The position numbers and the translations under genes were made by a program. 64,000 nt of DNA from Chamaelirium japonicum (Eukaryota > Streptophyta > Magnoliopsida > Liliales > Melanthiaceae): assembly GCA_947650365.1 (NCBI GenBank), contig OX393555.1, forward strand, positions 16,666,251-16,730,250, written 5' to 3'. Of the stretch, positions 33,514 through 46,900 are shown piece after piece (within the stretch, counting starts at the first letter, position 1; every line of letters starts with the position of its first letter). Under the pieces are notes generated by a model that was given only the letters and a program-made list of their open reading frames with translations, had not been told where the DNA came from and made no database searches.

Positions 33514-34640
33514 TAGAGCTGGCAAATGAGTTAGGGTTAGGGTTGATGGGTTAAGATGGTTCAACCCTATCCCTAACCCGTTTATTAGTGAATTTTCGCA
33601 ACCCTAACCTTAGCTCACCCGATCCTATTAATCTCAACTTATCATATCCAACATAATCTAATGTTTCATCTAAAATTACTTATCATATACACCAAACGTA
33701 CCCTACCCATGAGCAACTTCATGCGAGTCTATGCTTCAATGACAGACTAAGGAGTCCTAACTTAGTGACCAACTTATAAGCTTTTTTTTGTTTTGTTTTA
33801 TGCATTTCAGGTGGACAGTCGGACATCTGGGTTGTAATTGTAGAGTACCACGTGCTCACGAGTCGCGACCCGGTTTGTTTTTTAAATCCTACGGCCTGCT
33901 TTTATAGCTACAAATAAGACGAGTCATACTTGTTATGTGGGTTTGACGGATTAGGTGGGTCAGGTCAGGTTGACGCATTTTTGGATGGGTTAGCTATTGC
34001 AGAGCCCTAATCCAGCCTGTTTAATAAACGGGTCGAGTTATGATCGGATTAGGCGTGGCGAATTAGGGTCAGGTTGGCGGGTAGGACCAGCTTTTGCCCG
34101 CAATAGGGGTGCACACGGTTTGGTTTGGATCGGTTAAGGGATGAACTAGGAACTGAATCGGTCCCACTGGTTCTCAAATATTTGGAACCGAAACCGGACT
34201 TAGGAAGCATGGAACCAGACCGGACCGAACCATATAAAACCGGTTCAGTTTGGTTCTCCGATTCCCCTAGTTTTTTGAAGTTAGAGTAGGTCCATTATTA
34301 AAGCATATAGAAATAAATAAAAATATTTAAAAACCATGGATACAACATGCAATCCCAAAGCTAGATACATAATACTATTGTGGTTATCAGTAGGGTCCGT
34401 TACATAATGATCCTACACGCATCATCCGTATTACTTGACCTATGAATGCAATATGCATGTTCATGAACCGGTTTAGTTCTGTTCGGAAAACCGGGAACCA
34501 AACCTGTTCTCTATGGTTCAGCATGAGCCAGAACCAAACCGATTCTGTTAGAAACCAAACCAAACCGCACGATCCAGACCGGTTCGGATCGGTTCTCCGG
34601 TTCCACCGGTTTTCTGTGCACCCCTAGCCCGCACTAAATT
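33514..34640. mobile_element. Possible degenerate hAT-like element around the next MITE
   Basis: Starts TAGAGCTGGCAAATG. Once 34104-34626 is removed, a TTTTGCCCGCACTA end remains, loosely its complement. No target duplication was found, so this is weak. Confidence 0.3.
34104..34626. mobile_element. hAT MITE (523 bp) just upstream of TRS33
   Basis: Terminal repeats TAGGGGTGCACAC and (right end) CTGTGCACCCCTA. Flanks GCCCGCAA (34096-34103) and GCCCGCAC (34627-34634) match 7 of 8. The interior is rich in CCGGTT/AACCGG. Its right end is 141 bp before the TRS33 ATG. Confidence 0.87.
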
Positions 34641-34709
34641 TCTATGCGTCAAAATCAGACCTGAGATCTGTCCTCCGAGCAGGATAATCAGTTCGTCCTC
34701 AACTCGCAC

Positions 34710-34710
<1 letters not shown>

Positions 34711-34743
<33 letters not shown>
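34711..34743 (+). repeat. (GA)n in the TRS33 5' leader
   Basis: AGAGAGAG run 25-57 bp upstream of the ATG. Such tracts are common in plant 5' leaders and core promoters. No TATA box is evident between the MITE and the ATG. Confidence 0.8.
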
Positions 34744-34745
<2 letters not shown>

Positions 34746-34767
34746 GGGCGGAGAACGGACGGCGGAG

Positions 34768-34919
34768 ATGGGGCGGGCTGTATCGGAGACCTGCATGGAC
34801 GGCTTGATGATCGAGATGGTGTCGGCGTACTGCACCCGCTTCTACTCCACCAAGCCGGAGCTCGCCGCCCGCCGGATCGAGGCCATTGGCTACCAGGTCG
34901 GCCACCAGCTCTCCGAGAG
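34768..34919 (+). CDS. TRS33: TRS33 exon 1
   Basis: Starts with ATG in the context GGAGATGGG and encodes the first helices of the subunit (MGRAVSETCMDGLM..., ending GHQLSE plus two bases of Arg). The donor GAG|GTGAGC is strong. GC-rich codon use contrasts with the AT-rich intron that follows. Confidence 0.93.
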
Positions 34920-37900
34920 GTGAGCTTACTGCCCCACTCGTAGCTTTTTCCCTTCTCGTTGCTGCCGTTCCCGTCTTTAGATCTGTTGTGCTCCCTTCAT
35001 TTCCACATATCTCGAACAATGTAATAAGAAAATGTTTTTTAGCATCACATCATGTGGTATTGTTCAATTATTTATCATTCTTTTATTTTCATTTTAACCT
35101 ATATTAGTTTCTGATTAATTTTGATTGTAATTTGTGTAAGATTTGTATCATGCCCAATTTTTACCCTTCAATCTGTGTTCTAGGTTTTCAATTTTAGGAG
35201 TTTAGCTGTTAACCCTGACCCTTGTGAGAATGGTTGATAAAGGGCCTAATGTATCCTTATTTTGTGTTCTTGTTGAACCCAAAGCTTGCTTGATCAAACT
35301 TGCAATGTATGTGAACCTTTTTAATGGAATCAAATTTTAATGGAAATTATAATGATAGTGAACCTCATTTCACAATCGATGACCAAGAAATACAACAATA
35401 TGATTGTTTTCAGTATGTTGGGTCTGTCATTCAGAGAATGGAGAGATAGATAATTATATATCCAATAGGATTAGAGCTGTTTGGATGAAGTGAAGAAGAG
35501 CTTCTGGACTGAGAAGTGTTATGCTTTCGCTTGGAAATAAATATCCTATTTCCAAATCTCATAGCAATCAAAACGTGAGATTTGGGAATCCGTCTTGGTC
35601 TTGTATTCTTTTGGGGCCTCTCGATGAGATGCTTCATTTGGATGAGTTAGAGGTACCAAACGGTTCTGTTTTACCAAGTTGTTAGGGTCACAAAGTGCTG
35701 ATGCGAGATTGAGACATGTCTTTTTTGTTTCAGTAAGTCGTATCTTTGGTTTAACAATGACGATTAATTTGTTAGATCAGTGGTTGGGATTAAGTTTAGG
35801 TCTCTTTATAGTTTAGTAATTGTGAGTCTGTGACATGGATATGCAAGGGTTAGGCAAACCCCAAATGACATGAGTTTGATGAATAAAAATGTTTTTTTTT
35901 TCTCTCTATCATATACTTGGTCACAATGCTTGCGAATTTTGAGTCAAGACCATGGATTCGGCCCTCTCCTTCCTCCTATGTCTAGATCATATTAGTGCCA
36001 TTGGAACCTTTTGTTTTCACGTTGCCCCCATCATTGAGTTACCCTCCCAAACCATGAAAACTTATTAGCAAAAGCTTTCGTAAAGCATGGATACGATAAG
36101 TAGTCTAGAAATGATTAAGATATTATGCAGAGTTTTGCGGTTTTGATGCATTAGTTCATTTGCCACATATCAAATTTTTGTGATGTTTATGCAGATTTCT
36201 GTTTCTATATAATGTTAAGCGTATCACACATCTAAACGTTGATGTCTGTAGTTTCTAAATTTTGTTGATCTAACAATAATCTGATCTGTCTGATAAAGTT
36301 AACACAACATTGGTGCACTAGCTATTTGTAAGACCAAAATCCTTTGTCTCAATATGCATTTTCAATTCCTATAATTTCTTAACCACTCTCGTCAAGTTTG
36401 ATTTATGGTAAAAACTAACAGTGGTCAATAATGCATCCCAAGAATCTCCTCGCAAATATGTCTCAAGGGTATGATATTGGTGTCTATAAATGTGCCTTTA
36501 TCAGCAGGAAGATTTATTTGTAGCTTCAGGACACTTCCTTGCATTGTTCCTTTTGGGTGGCGCATATATATATATATATATTATGAACATGTCTTCATTT
36601 CTTTGTGACATTGAATTGCCTTTGATGTAGGCTATCCAGCGCCAAAAAATAATTTTATGCTTCTTAATTGTTAAGCTGGTAAAGAATAATATCATTTCCA
36701 GAAAAGATGTTAGGATTAATGTGGTATCTTTTAAAGAGAAGCTAGTATAGGAGGGAAATTAGATTTTGGAAAGTACACAGTACACCAACTATAGTTGGGC
36801 TCGAACGACAAATTGTGTTAACGAGGATTGCTGGAGAAGTTCTTAGAGAACCTAGATGCAAACAAATGGTTAATATAGAGACTTAGTGGTGGAATGATGA
36901 CGCCAATCTCTAGCCCTGCCTAGGGCCCACGATGACACTTGTTGGACCCCCAACCAGTGTTTTTAGAGGCGGGGGCGTAAGGCGAGGCGTTTTGCCTGCT
37001 GTGGGGCGGGGCGTAAGCCCCATGAATTTTTATTTTTTTAATTTAAAAAAATATATATAAATAAAAAATATTATATAAAAGAGTGAAAATCGATTAAAAA
37101 CAAACAAAATAAAAAATACTATGAGCAAAGTTAGCAAACAAAGCATTTAAGCCTATAAACATGGTTGATAAATCATAAATATATAAAAAACGATAATAAA
37201 AATGAACTTGTCACTGTCTTTCAATATCATTTACGATCTAATTATAAGTTTCTAATCAAAATTCAAACTATCAATGTTTTTATTCCATAGATTCTACCAT
37301 TCCATACATGATACAGAACCAATTTAAAACAACTTTAGTTCCCAAAATATCATAATTGTCATTCAAAAGAGTAAGACACATATAAAGGATCACACGGTAG
37401 CAATCAAATCATTTTTTTTAACTATGCAAACAAACTCTAGTGGAGCATAAGCCCAGGCCATTGGGGCGTAAAAGGCGTGCCCGGGCGTTCGAGGCGTACG
37501 CCCCAGTGGTTCGGGCGTAAGCCCCATAGGAAAAAAACCCCAGCTGGAGCCGCCCCGGGCGTTTTAGGACCGCCCTGTCCCGGGGCGAGCCCCGGGCGTA
37601 CCCTGGGGCGAGTTTTTTAAAACACTGCCCCCAACCCTGCCTGGAATAGTTCTTAGAGGACCTAGATGCAAACAAATTGTTAATATAGAGACCTGGTGGT
37701 GAAATACTGGAATGATGACGCTAGTGGGACTCTCGAGTCCCATTGGACTGATGAGGATGTTGAGGTGGATGTGCAGTAAAACGAACTAACCAATTGATGC
37801 AAAATGATGGAAATCGAATTAAGATAACAGACAACGTCTCAAATTATTGTAGCGGGTTCAAGCAAGAGGGGAAGACCTAATAGAGCTATTATAGCATTAA

Positions 37901-40900
37901 TGGAAGTTATTAGAAAATCTTTAGAAAAGCTTACACTGACAACAAAGATAACCCTTAGCAAGAATGATTGGCGAAGTGGCAAAGGACTCATAAAGCCAAC
38001 CCCAAATATATGAGATTAGACTAGATGATTTAATGATTATGGTTTATTCACGTTTTGTTTAAGTTAGTTATTTTAAGAAATGCAACGTCAATCTGTGGAT
38101 TATTTTAATTTTTTATGGCATGAGATTTTGCATGTGACTTTTTTGGAAAAAAATTGTCCCGATCCCGTTCAGCCATTCAATCTCCTCGCTCTAAATCTTA
38201 GGTATTGAATTGTCTCTAGTTACTATTTTGGGCCAGCTTACTGAAATTATGTGCTGTTAACATTGCCCTACTAGAATTTTTGTAAAAATAGTGAACTTGC
38301 ATATCTAAGGAACATTTCCTTGTTGGTGGTTTACTTTCCTAAGTTCTTTTCGTTGGAAGTCTGACTCCAAAGCCTGACTCTTCTTATCCACTTTGTTAAT
38401 GAAGATCCCATATTTTGGTGAAACATGGAAAGCCCCTCAATTTCTTGGATATGCCGTATCACTTTTCCAATGCTACCAAACTCCCATCTTTTGAGTGCTG
38501 CATCCTTGAAGGTTTGTTGCTCAAGTCAGATCATACCCCCAGCATAAATGTAGAGATTTTTATAATTCATATTTGTTCAAGAAACTTGAACATGATGTGA
38601 CTGTTATTCAAGGTGATTGTTTGCATTAGATTAATAGCCTTTCTAAACGAGCAATGCAAGGAAAGAGTCCAACATGCAAAGAGCTGCGTTAATTTGATCA
38701 AGTGAGCTTCCCAAAAGACGTAGAAAATCAACAAGATTAAGGGAATTCACTAAGGCCGCGTTTGGTAGCTGGAAAGTGACAGAAAAGGGTGGGGATTCCA
38801 AATTATTTTATACCTAAATTAGTATAATCAGGGGAAAGTGAGGGGATTCTCTTTCCTCCCACTCCCGGGTGTGAACTTTTTCCCCTCAGGAGGGGAAGGA
38901 CATTCTTTTCCTTCAATGAAATTTTTCGGCTACCAAATGCGGCCTAAGGCAGTCAACTTTATGCTTGAAGGGTTTTGGCTGTACTGAATAGTTGTAAGAG
39001 ATTGCAAATTTGCATTTTTTGTGCTTAAAAACAGAATTTTTTATCCGTGGAATCGGGAAAGTCTGTTTTGGGTCAAATCCTTAAATTTACTTTTTTCACT
39101 TTTTTCCCTTCCTATCCTTACCATACCTTTTCAACTCCATTTTTGAGCAACCAAATTTCAGGGGGAAAGCCCAAATTTTAAAAGTTGAACTTTTTGTTTC
39201 AAAGGAACAAAGTTGTAGCCTGAATCACTTATAGAATAAACTTTATTTTTTTATGTTAGTTAGTGTCCTAGACATACTGGTATGCATAAATGAAGTAAAC
39301 CTAGGAACACATTTGACGCATATTATTAAGCATTAATTTAGGTTCTTATGGGTCTAATCTTGGATAAAGTCATAAAACCCATACCCCTCTGTGATTCTGT
39401 TGTTTCAGAGATGAACTATCCCCTTATCATTAGTGATAAGGTTGTCACCGGGATGCTTGATGAATGATAAGTTTTCTTTTGTTATCTTCCTTCTTCATGA
39501 AATCCCATTTGCTGGCTCTATCCATTTGGGAAGATCTTGATCCTTTCTTGTTTAAATGAAGATCTTTTGCTCCATCCATTTTTGTTTATTTTTGTGTAAA
39601 TGATGTGGTTTGTTTATTTTTTGATCAGAAGCAAGTAGGTGTCGATTCAAGTCATAATTCATGGAGACTTTCACTTTCTTGTTCCAGGTTATAAAATAAT
39701 TTTCTTACGATTTTAGGCCAAAAAGGACCTTTGTTTAATTTTGGAAACAAGAGGTGTTAATTACCAAAGCTCTGGGATATTTATAAGGAGTAGGTTCAAC
39801 AATTAGTTTAATCTATCTTTCCTTGATTTTAGGGATTGTAACCCTTAGTTTTTGGTCTTTTGGGAAGCTAACAACCTCCAATAGATCCAGTTAACATTCC
39901 CTATTGTTAAGGAAATGAGATCAAGCAGAACACTCTTTCCCTGGAGGGAAGAGAGTCCAAGGTCTCCTCCTTCCATGAGCATTGTTCATTGGAGCTCACG
40001 AAAACGAGTTCAGCTGAACTTTCCCTTGGTTTTTAAATTCTCAAGAAGAGTATGTGGTTGTATAGATATGAAAAGGATTTCCATCAAGAAATCAGTATCC
40101 AAAGCCATTAAGGCTCCTAAATAAGAGTTGCCTTATCCTCTTTTGCTGGAATTATGAATGCACAAAATAACCCAAAAGAATCATCGAAAAATAAGAATAA
40201 AAGAGAGATAAATGTAGAAAAAAGAAAATAAATGCAAAAAACTACAAAAGGTGGGTTAGAAGGGACTAAGGGACCATCTTTTTTAATTTTAGTTCCTACT
40301 TGTTAGTATATGAGTCCTAGTAGTGTCATGAACCAGAAATTACAACTAAAAGGGCTGTACACATTTAAATCATTTTTTTTAATGAATTGATGATTGATTT
40401 TAAACAATAATTGATTGTTGTTTTCCACTTTGTCTCAACCCTTATACTAAATTAACACTGCATGTAGTGCTTCTTCTCTTTTGTTATTGTATATTTAGTG
40501 ATCCATTCTAGTTGATCTTTCCCGACATTAGATTGGTATCTGGCCATATTAGTTGACAAAGCTACATTAATTTGATCTAGTTCTACATTATTTGGTATCA
40601 GAACAAGATTTTGTAGAACTTGTTGTTTATGAAACACATTCTATCAACTTGAAGACATGGTTTTGCAAAACTCTTGCAGTTCCTAAAACACAAAAAGTAT
40701 GTTTTAGTTAAATAGGTGTATTTTTTTTTACCAAGGACCAAAAAATAAATAAAAAAACACGAAAAATCATGAAACAAATCAATTTAGGCAAATATTTATT
40801 CGAAATCTGGCCTACAAAACCATCCATTGGGGATTGCAAAAAATTGCAATATATCTTAGAAAATCATAAAAAAAAATCGCAAAATGTTTAGAATGTTATG

Positions 40901-43900
40901 TAGATAGTTTAGAAAATAGTTGTTTCTTAGAGGTCTACGCTAGTAGATAGTATAGAAATGTTATTTGTGTTCCTAAGTGTGTCTATGTTTTATTTTACAT
41001 AGTTTCTTTGCAAAATATAATTAATTAATTGGTATTTCCTTCATTTCTATGTTTAGAATGTTGTGTTTCAGCTGAGAATACATAGAAATACATGTTATGT
41101 GAAGCTCTACACCTCTAGATAGTGTAGAAATTTGTGTATTTATGCTGGATAGTTGATATATGTTTATCTAGATGTTCATTTGCACAATTCCGTCAAAAAC
41201 TAAAGATTTGGATCATTTCTATGTCTAGACTAATGTGCATACGCACATCATGCATAATAATGCATGCTATGTGAAGCTCTATGCCCCTAGAGTGTAGAAA
41301 TTTGATCCAAGTGTTGCAAACTGTTTTTATATGCTTGTTTTAGGATTGTCCATAGCTTCGTTGATAAATTTCATCAAAAATGTATATTTCCACTGTTTAA
41401 TTTCATCAAAAAAATCTATATTTCCTCCACCGTTTATATAAAACAACAATATTCTACAGTATCGAAAGATTTCTACGCTATATTTCCATATCCAGAAGTG
41501 TCGATTTTTTTGGTCGATTTGAATTTCTAGAACTTCGATCTTTACTAAAACCGGATTTTCCAAAACCCAATACAACTTATTGGAACACCCCAAATGTCAT
41601 CTTCACCAATGTTTAAAAAGGCGAAAGGCGTACCGAGGTGTTTTTCCTCTAGAGAGGCGAGGCGTAAGCCTCAAGGCGCATTGAGGCGTAAGCCTCAAAT
41701 TTTTTTGAGGCGTTTTGGTAAAAAAAATTAAAGAAGAAAAACTTCAGAATAAATACTATTATTGAATGTGTAATAATAATAATTGAACTAGATATGCATA
41801 ATAAATCACAATGTATTAGAAAATATCTTATATGACACGATTGAGCACTCCTCGAGCAATCTAACAACAAAATAAAAAGTCAAATTGCTCAAACACGCTT
41901 AATTCTTTAATTTTCAAGATAATAATTAAAGTATCAACAAACAAGTAATAACAAACAATAAAATCTGAATATAGGACATGTTGGGAAAAACGTATTGGAT
42001 TATTCATTTACCCCCCTATATATAGGCATAATTGGAGGTTGGGATAGAGACGGGGAAATCTCCTATCCCATGAATCTAGGGGTATTTATCCGGTGGGCAT
42101 CCATATCTGATGCAACCACCGTTTCATAACACTCCCCCTTGGATGACCACCATTTATCAATGATTGCCTCATTAAAACCTTTGATGGAAAAACCCAGTGG
42201 GAAAAATCCTATCAAAGGAAAAAGAGTACAATCTTAGTTCTTCAGGAACTATGGTGGGTGCGCATAATGCTGCCTCGTTAAAACCTTTGATGGGAAAACC
42301 CTGTGGGAAAAACCCTACCAAAGGAAAAAGAGTACAGCGCGCATAAATTTGCATCTTCAGGATGCCCTCCGCCTAACTATTACATTATCACTATTACATC
42401 TCTCCCCCTGATTATATCTCCTCCTGATTACATTATTACATCTCTCCCCCTGATTATATCTCCTCCTTATTACATCAATTTGTTTGGTGATTGAGCCGTC
42501 GCAGTCCGATGCCGTACACCATCTTCTGGAAAGTAGACTTGGGCAAAGCTTTGGTGAAAAGATCCGCAAGATTGTCGCTTGACCGTACTTGCTTGACTTC
42601 AATCTCCCTTTTCTTCTGAAGTTCGTGGGTGTAGAAAAACTTTGGTGAGATGTGCTTTGTTCGATCTCCCTTGATGAAGCCAGCTTGAATTTGAGCAATA
42701 CATGCGGCATTATCTTCGTGGATAACTGTCGGCTCTTTGGTAACTGATGCCAACTGGCAACTGCTTCTGATATGCTGCACAAGTGACCTCAACCATACGC
42801 ATTCTCTACTTGCTTCATGCAGGGCTAATATTTCAGCATGGTTCGACGATGTAGCCACAAGTGTTTGTTTGGTCGATCTCCAAGAAATAGCTGCATTGTT
42901 ATTCAAAAATACATACCCTGTTTGGGATCGACCCTTATGGGGGTCAGAGAGAAAACCTGAATCTGCATAGCCAATCAAGTGAGGAGTACCACAAGAATAA
43001 AACAATCCCATATCAGTGGTTCCTCGCAAATATCTAAATATTTGCTTTATTCCATTCCAATGCCTAAGAGTCGGTTCTGAACTGTATCTAGCCAATAGAT
43101 TAACAGAAAAACATATATCTGGTCTAGTACATTGAGCTAAATACAATAAAGCACCAATAGCACTTAAATACGGTTTTTCAGAACCAAGAATAGTTTCATG
43201 TTCCTCTTTAGGTCTAAATGGATCTTTATGAATATCAAGAGGTCTAACTACCATGGGAGTGCTTAGTGGGTGACATTTATCCATATTAAATTTCTTTAAC
43301 AAATTTTCAGTATATAATGATTGATGTACTAAAATCCCACTAGAGTTACGCTCGATCTGCAGGCCGAGATAAAACTTAGTATCACCAAGTTCTTTCATTT
43401 CAAACTCCCTTTTTAGATAATCAGAAGTTTTCTTGAGCTCTTCAGGAGTCCCAATCAAGTTTATGTCATCCACATAAACTGCAATTATAGTAAATCCATT
43501 TTCTGATTTCTTTATGAAAACACATGGGCATATGGGATCATTCTTATAACCTTCCCTAGACAAGTATTCACTAAGGCGATTGTACCACATCCTTCCGGAT
43601 TGCTTCAGGCCGTACAATGCTCGTCTTAGTTTTATCAAGTGCGCACTCTTTGATGTTGCTTCAGGCAACTTGAATCCTTCTGGGACTTTTAATGTTGCTT
43701 CAGGCAACTTGAATCCTTCTGGGATTTTCATATAAATATCTGTGTCTAGGTTCCCGTATAGATATGCCGTTACGACATCCATTAGTCTCATCTCTAGTTT
43801 TTCAGAAACTGTGAGACTAATGAGATCTAAATGTAACTATATCCATAACAGGGGAATAGGTCTCTTCATAATCAATTCCGGGTTTCTGCAGGAATCCCTG

Positions 43901-46900
43901 GGCTACAAGCCTTGCCTTATATCTAGCGATTTCATTATTTTCATTTCTTTTCCTTACAAACACCCATTTGAAACCTACAGGGTTTACGTTATTTGGTGTT
44001 TGTACTATAGGTCCAAATACTCCACGTTTCTTGAGAGATTCAAGTTCAGCTTGAATAGCTTCTCTCCATTTTGGCCAATCAGTTCTATGTCGACATTCAT
44101 ATATACTACGTGGTTCATTATCTTCATCATCGCCCTTTGTTATTTCAGTAGCTACTTTGTATGCAAATATGTCATCGATGACTATTTCCTTTCGGTCCCA
44201 AATTTCACCCCTCATATGGAATATTGAGCTCTCATTATTTGGTACCGGTACCTTATCCATAATCACTGCAGGGATCTCTTCAGGAGTTTGAGGGAAATTT
44301 GGCCGTTGGGAAATATTTTCTTCTGGAAAAATATGGTCCATAATCTCTTCTGGAGCATTATGACCAGGTTCTTCTGGAACCTTAACTTCTTCTGGAGTTT
44401 TAGGGCATGATTTCTCATTCAACTTCCTCTTCCGGGGAACTGAATCTTTGGAACCTATAGGTCTGCCACGTTTCTGACGTGCAGCAGTTTCATTAGTGGG
44501 AGTTGGAATATTAATTCTTGCAGGTACATTCTTGGCTGGAACAAACGACTTAGTTACATTAGTTGCATCATTGAAGGCATCAGGTAATTGATTTGCAATA
44601 TCTTGCAAATGCAAAATCCTTTTTTACTTCTACCTCACATTGGGGAGATCTAGGATCTAGATGAGACATAGTGGAAGTATTCCACGATAATTCACGCCGT
44701 TCTTCGGGAACAGGTCGTTGTCTAGAAACTTCTTTATCTCCCCCTAACGGCGGGAAGACTGTCTCATCGAAATGACAATCTGCAAATCTAGCAGTAAATA
44801 GATCACCTGTTAAGGGTTCTAAGAATCTTATGATTGAAGGTGAGTCAAAACCGATATAAATCCCCAATCTACGTTGGGGACCCATCTTAGTTCTATTTGG
44901 AGGGGGAATAGGGACATGTACAGCACATCTAAACTTTCTAAGATGAGAAATATTAGGCTGAATACCTGACACAAGTTGTGCAGGAGAAAAATTATGGTAT
45001 GAAGTAGGTCTGAGTCTAACAAGATTAGCAGCATGCAAGATAGCATGCCCCCATGCAGAAATTGGAAGTCTGGATTGTAAGAGTAATGGTCTAGCTATTA
45101 ATTGCAAGCGTTTGATAAAAGCTTCAGCAAGGCCATTCTGGGTGTGGACATGGGGGACATAATGTTCGACTTCTATTCCGATGGATGTGCAGAAGTCATT
45201 GAAGATCTTAGAAGAGAATTCAGCTGCATTATCCAATCGGATAGATTTGATAGGGTTATCAGGAAAACTAGCTCTAAGTTTGATAATCTGGGATAATAAT
45301 CTAGCAAATGCTAAATTTCTAGTGGAGAGTAGGCTCACGTATGACCATCTAGTAGATGCATCTATTAGGACCATAAAATATCTAAATGGACCACTAGGAG
45401 GGTGTATAGGACCACAGATATCACCTTGAACCCTCTGCAGGAAGGTAGGTGATTCTGTCTCTATTTTCTTAAAAGAAGGTCTAGTGATTAACTTCCCTTG
45501 GGAACAAGGGTCACAAACACGGTCATTTGGAAAAGTCAAACTACGATTGTTAAGAGGATGACCATAGGAATTGTAAATGATCTTTCTAAGCATACCTGAC
45601 CCTGGGTGACCTAATCTATCATGCCAAAGGACCAAATCTTCAGGATTTGGGAACTTCTGGTTCAAGTGGGTGGCATAGGACTCCATAACCCCAATGTGGG
45701 TAAAGTATAACCCTAAAGATAGGGTTGAGCATTTTTCTAGTATTGAAATATGCTCTCCGTTTTTAGATGTGATGCAGAGGTATTCTAGATTGCCTTCATT
45801 TGTAGTTTCTAAATGATATCCATTTGCTCGGATGTCTTTGAAACTCAGTAAATTTCTTCTGGAATTTTCTGAGTATAGAGCATCTTTAATTAGCAAATGA
45901 GTACCATTAGGTAAAAGTATATGGGCTCTTCCGGACCCTGTAACTATGTCAGTAGGGCCAGCCACTGTAGTAACCATACGTGAATTATATTCAACATTTG
46001 TAAAGAATTTTCTGTGTTTCAGTATGGTATGTGTTGTTGCACTATCTATCAGGCAAATCTCTTTGCAGTTGGTCATAGTTCCTAAATGATAAGTTATGAG
46101 TCAATAAATACCATAAGAGAAGTATCAATGATAAAACTTACTAACACAATTTCTAAGTAAAATCACCAGAACGATAATATAAATTGATAATATCCAATAG
46201 AATATAAAAATTACTCAACAATGTCTGACAGAATAAAAACTACTGAGTAATGTCTGACTGGAAATAAAAACTACTTAGCAATGTTTGACAGTAAATAAAG
46301 ACTACTTAGCAATGTCTGACGGAATAAATAAAATAAAAACTAAAGTCTTCAGAGATCCCAAGATTCAGGGATTTAATGTGCCATCGTCTAACTCATCAAA
46401 GTAGTCTGAACTGTCCAGGTACGATGTCTTCAGGGCATCGGTCTGTTTGTGGTAATTTTCAGGCCACTCATTGTTATCTTCATTCATATTTGTCTCTGCA
46501 GGTACCCCTGTACTTTTGTACTTATTCTTCTCATGTTTACTAGCACGGCAGTTTCTGGATCAGTGTCCTTCCTTTCCACATTCAAAACATATGTCCCTCT
46601 TATCTTCAGGTTTAGAGGGATTATTCTTTTCTGGATTCTGAGGAGCGATCCACTTGTTTTTGAAGTGAGTGTCCTTCCTAGGACCATAATAATCATCTCT
46701 TCCAGGATGATTCTGACGTCCACCTCTTCCAGGGTGATTTCTACCTCTTCCAGGGTAGTTATTGCGCCCTCCTCTGCCGTGTCTTCCACCTCTCCTTCCT
46801 CTGCCTCTACCTCTACCTCTACCTTGGTAGAAATCATTGGCATTTGCTTCTGGCAATGCCAATGATCCAGTGGGTCTAGAATTATGATTCTTTACCAGTA

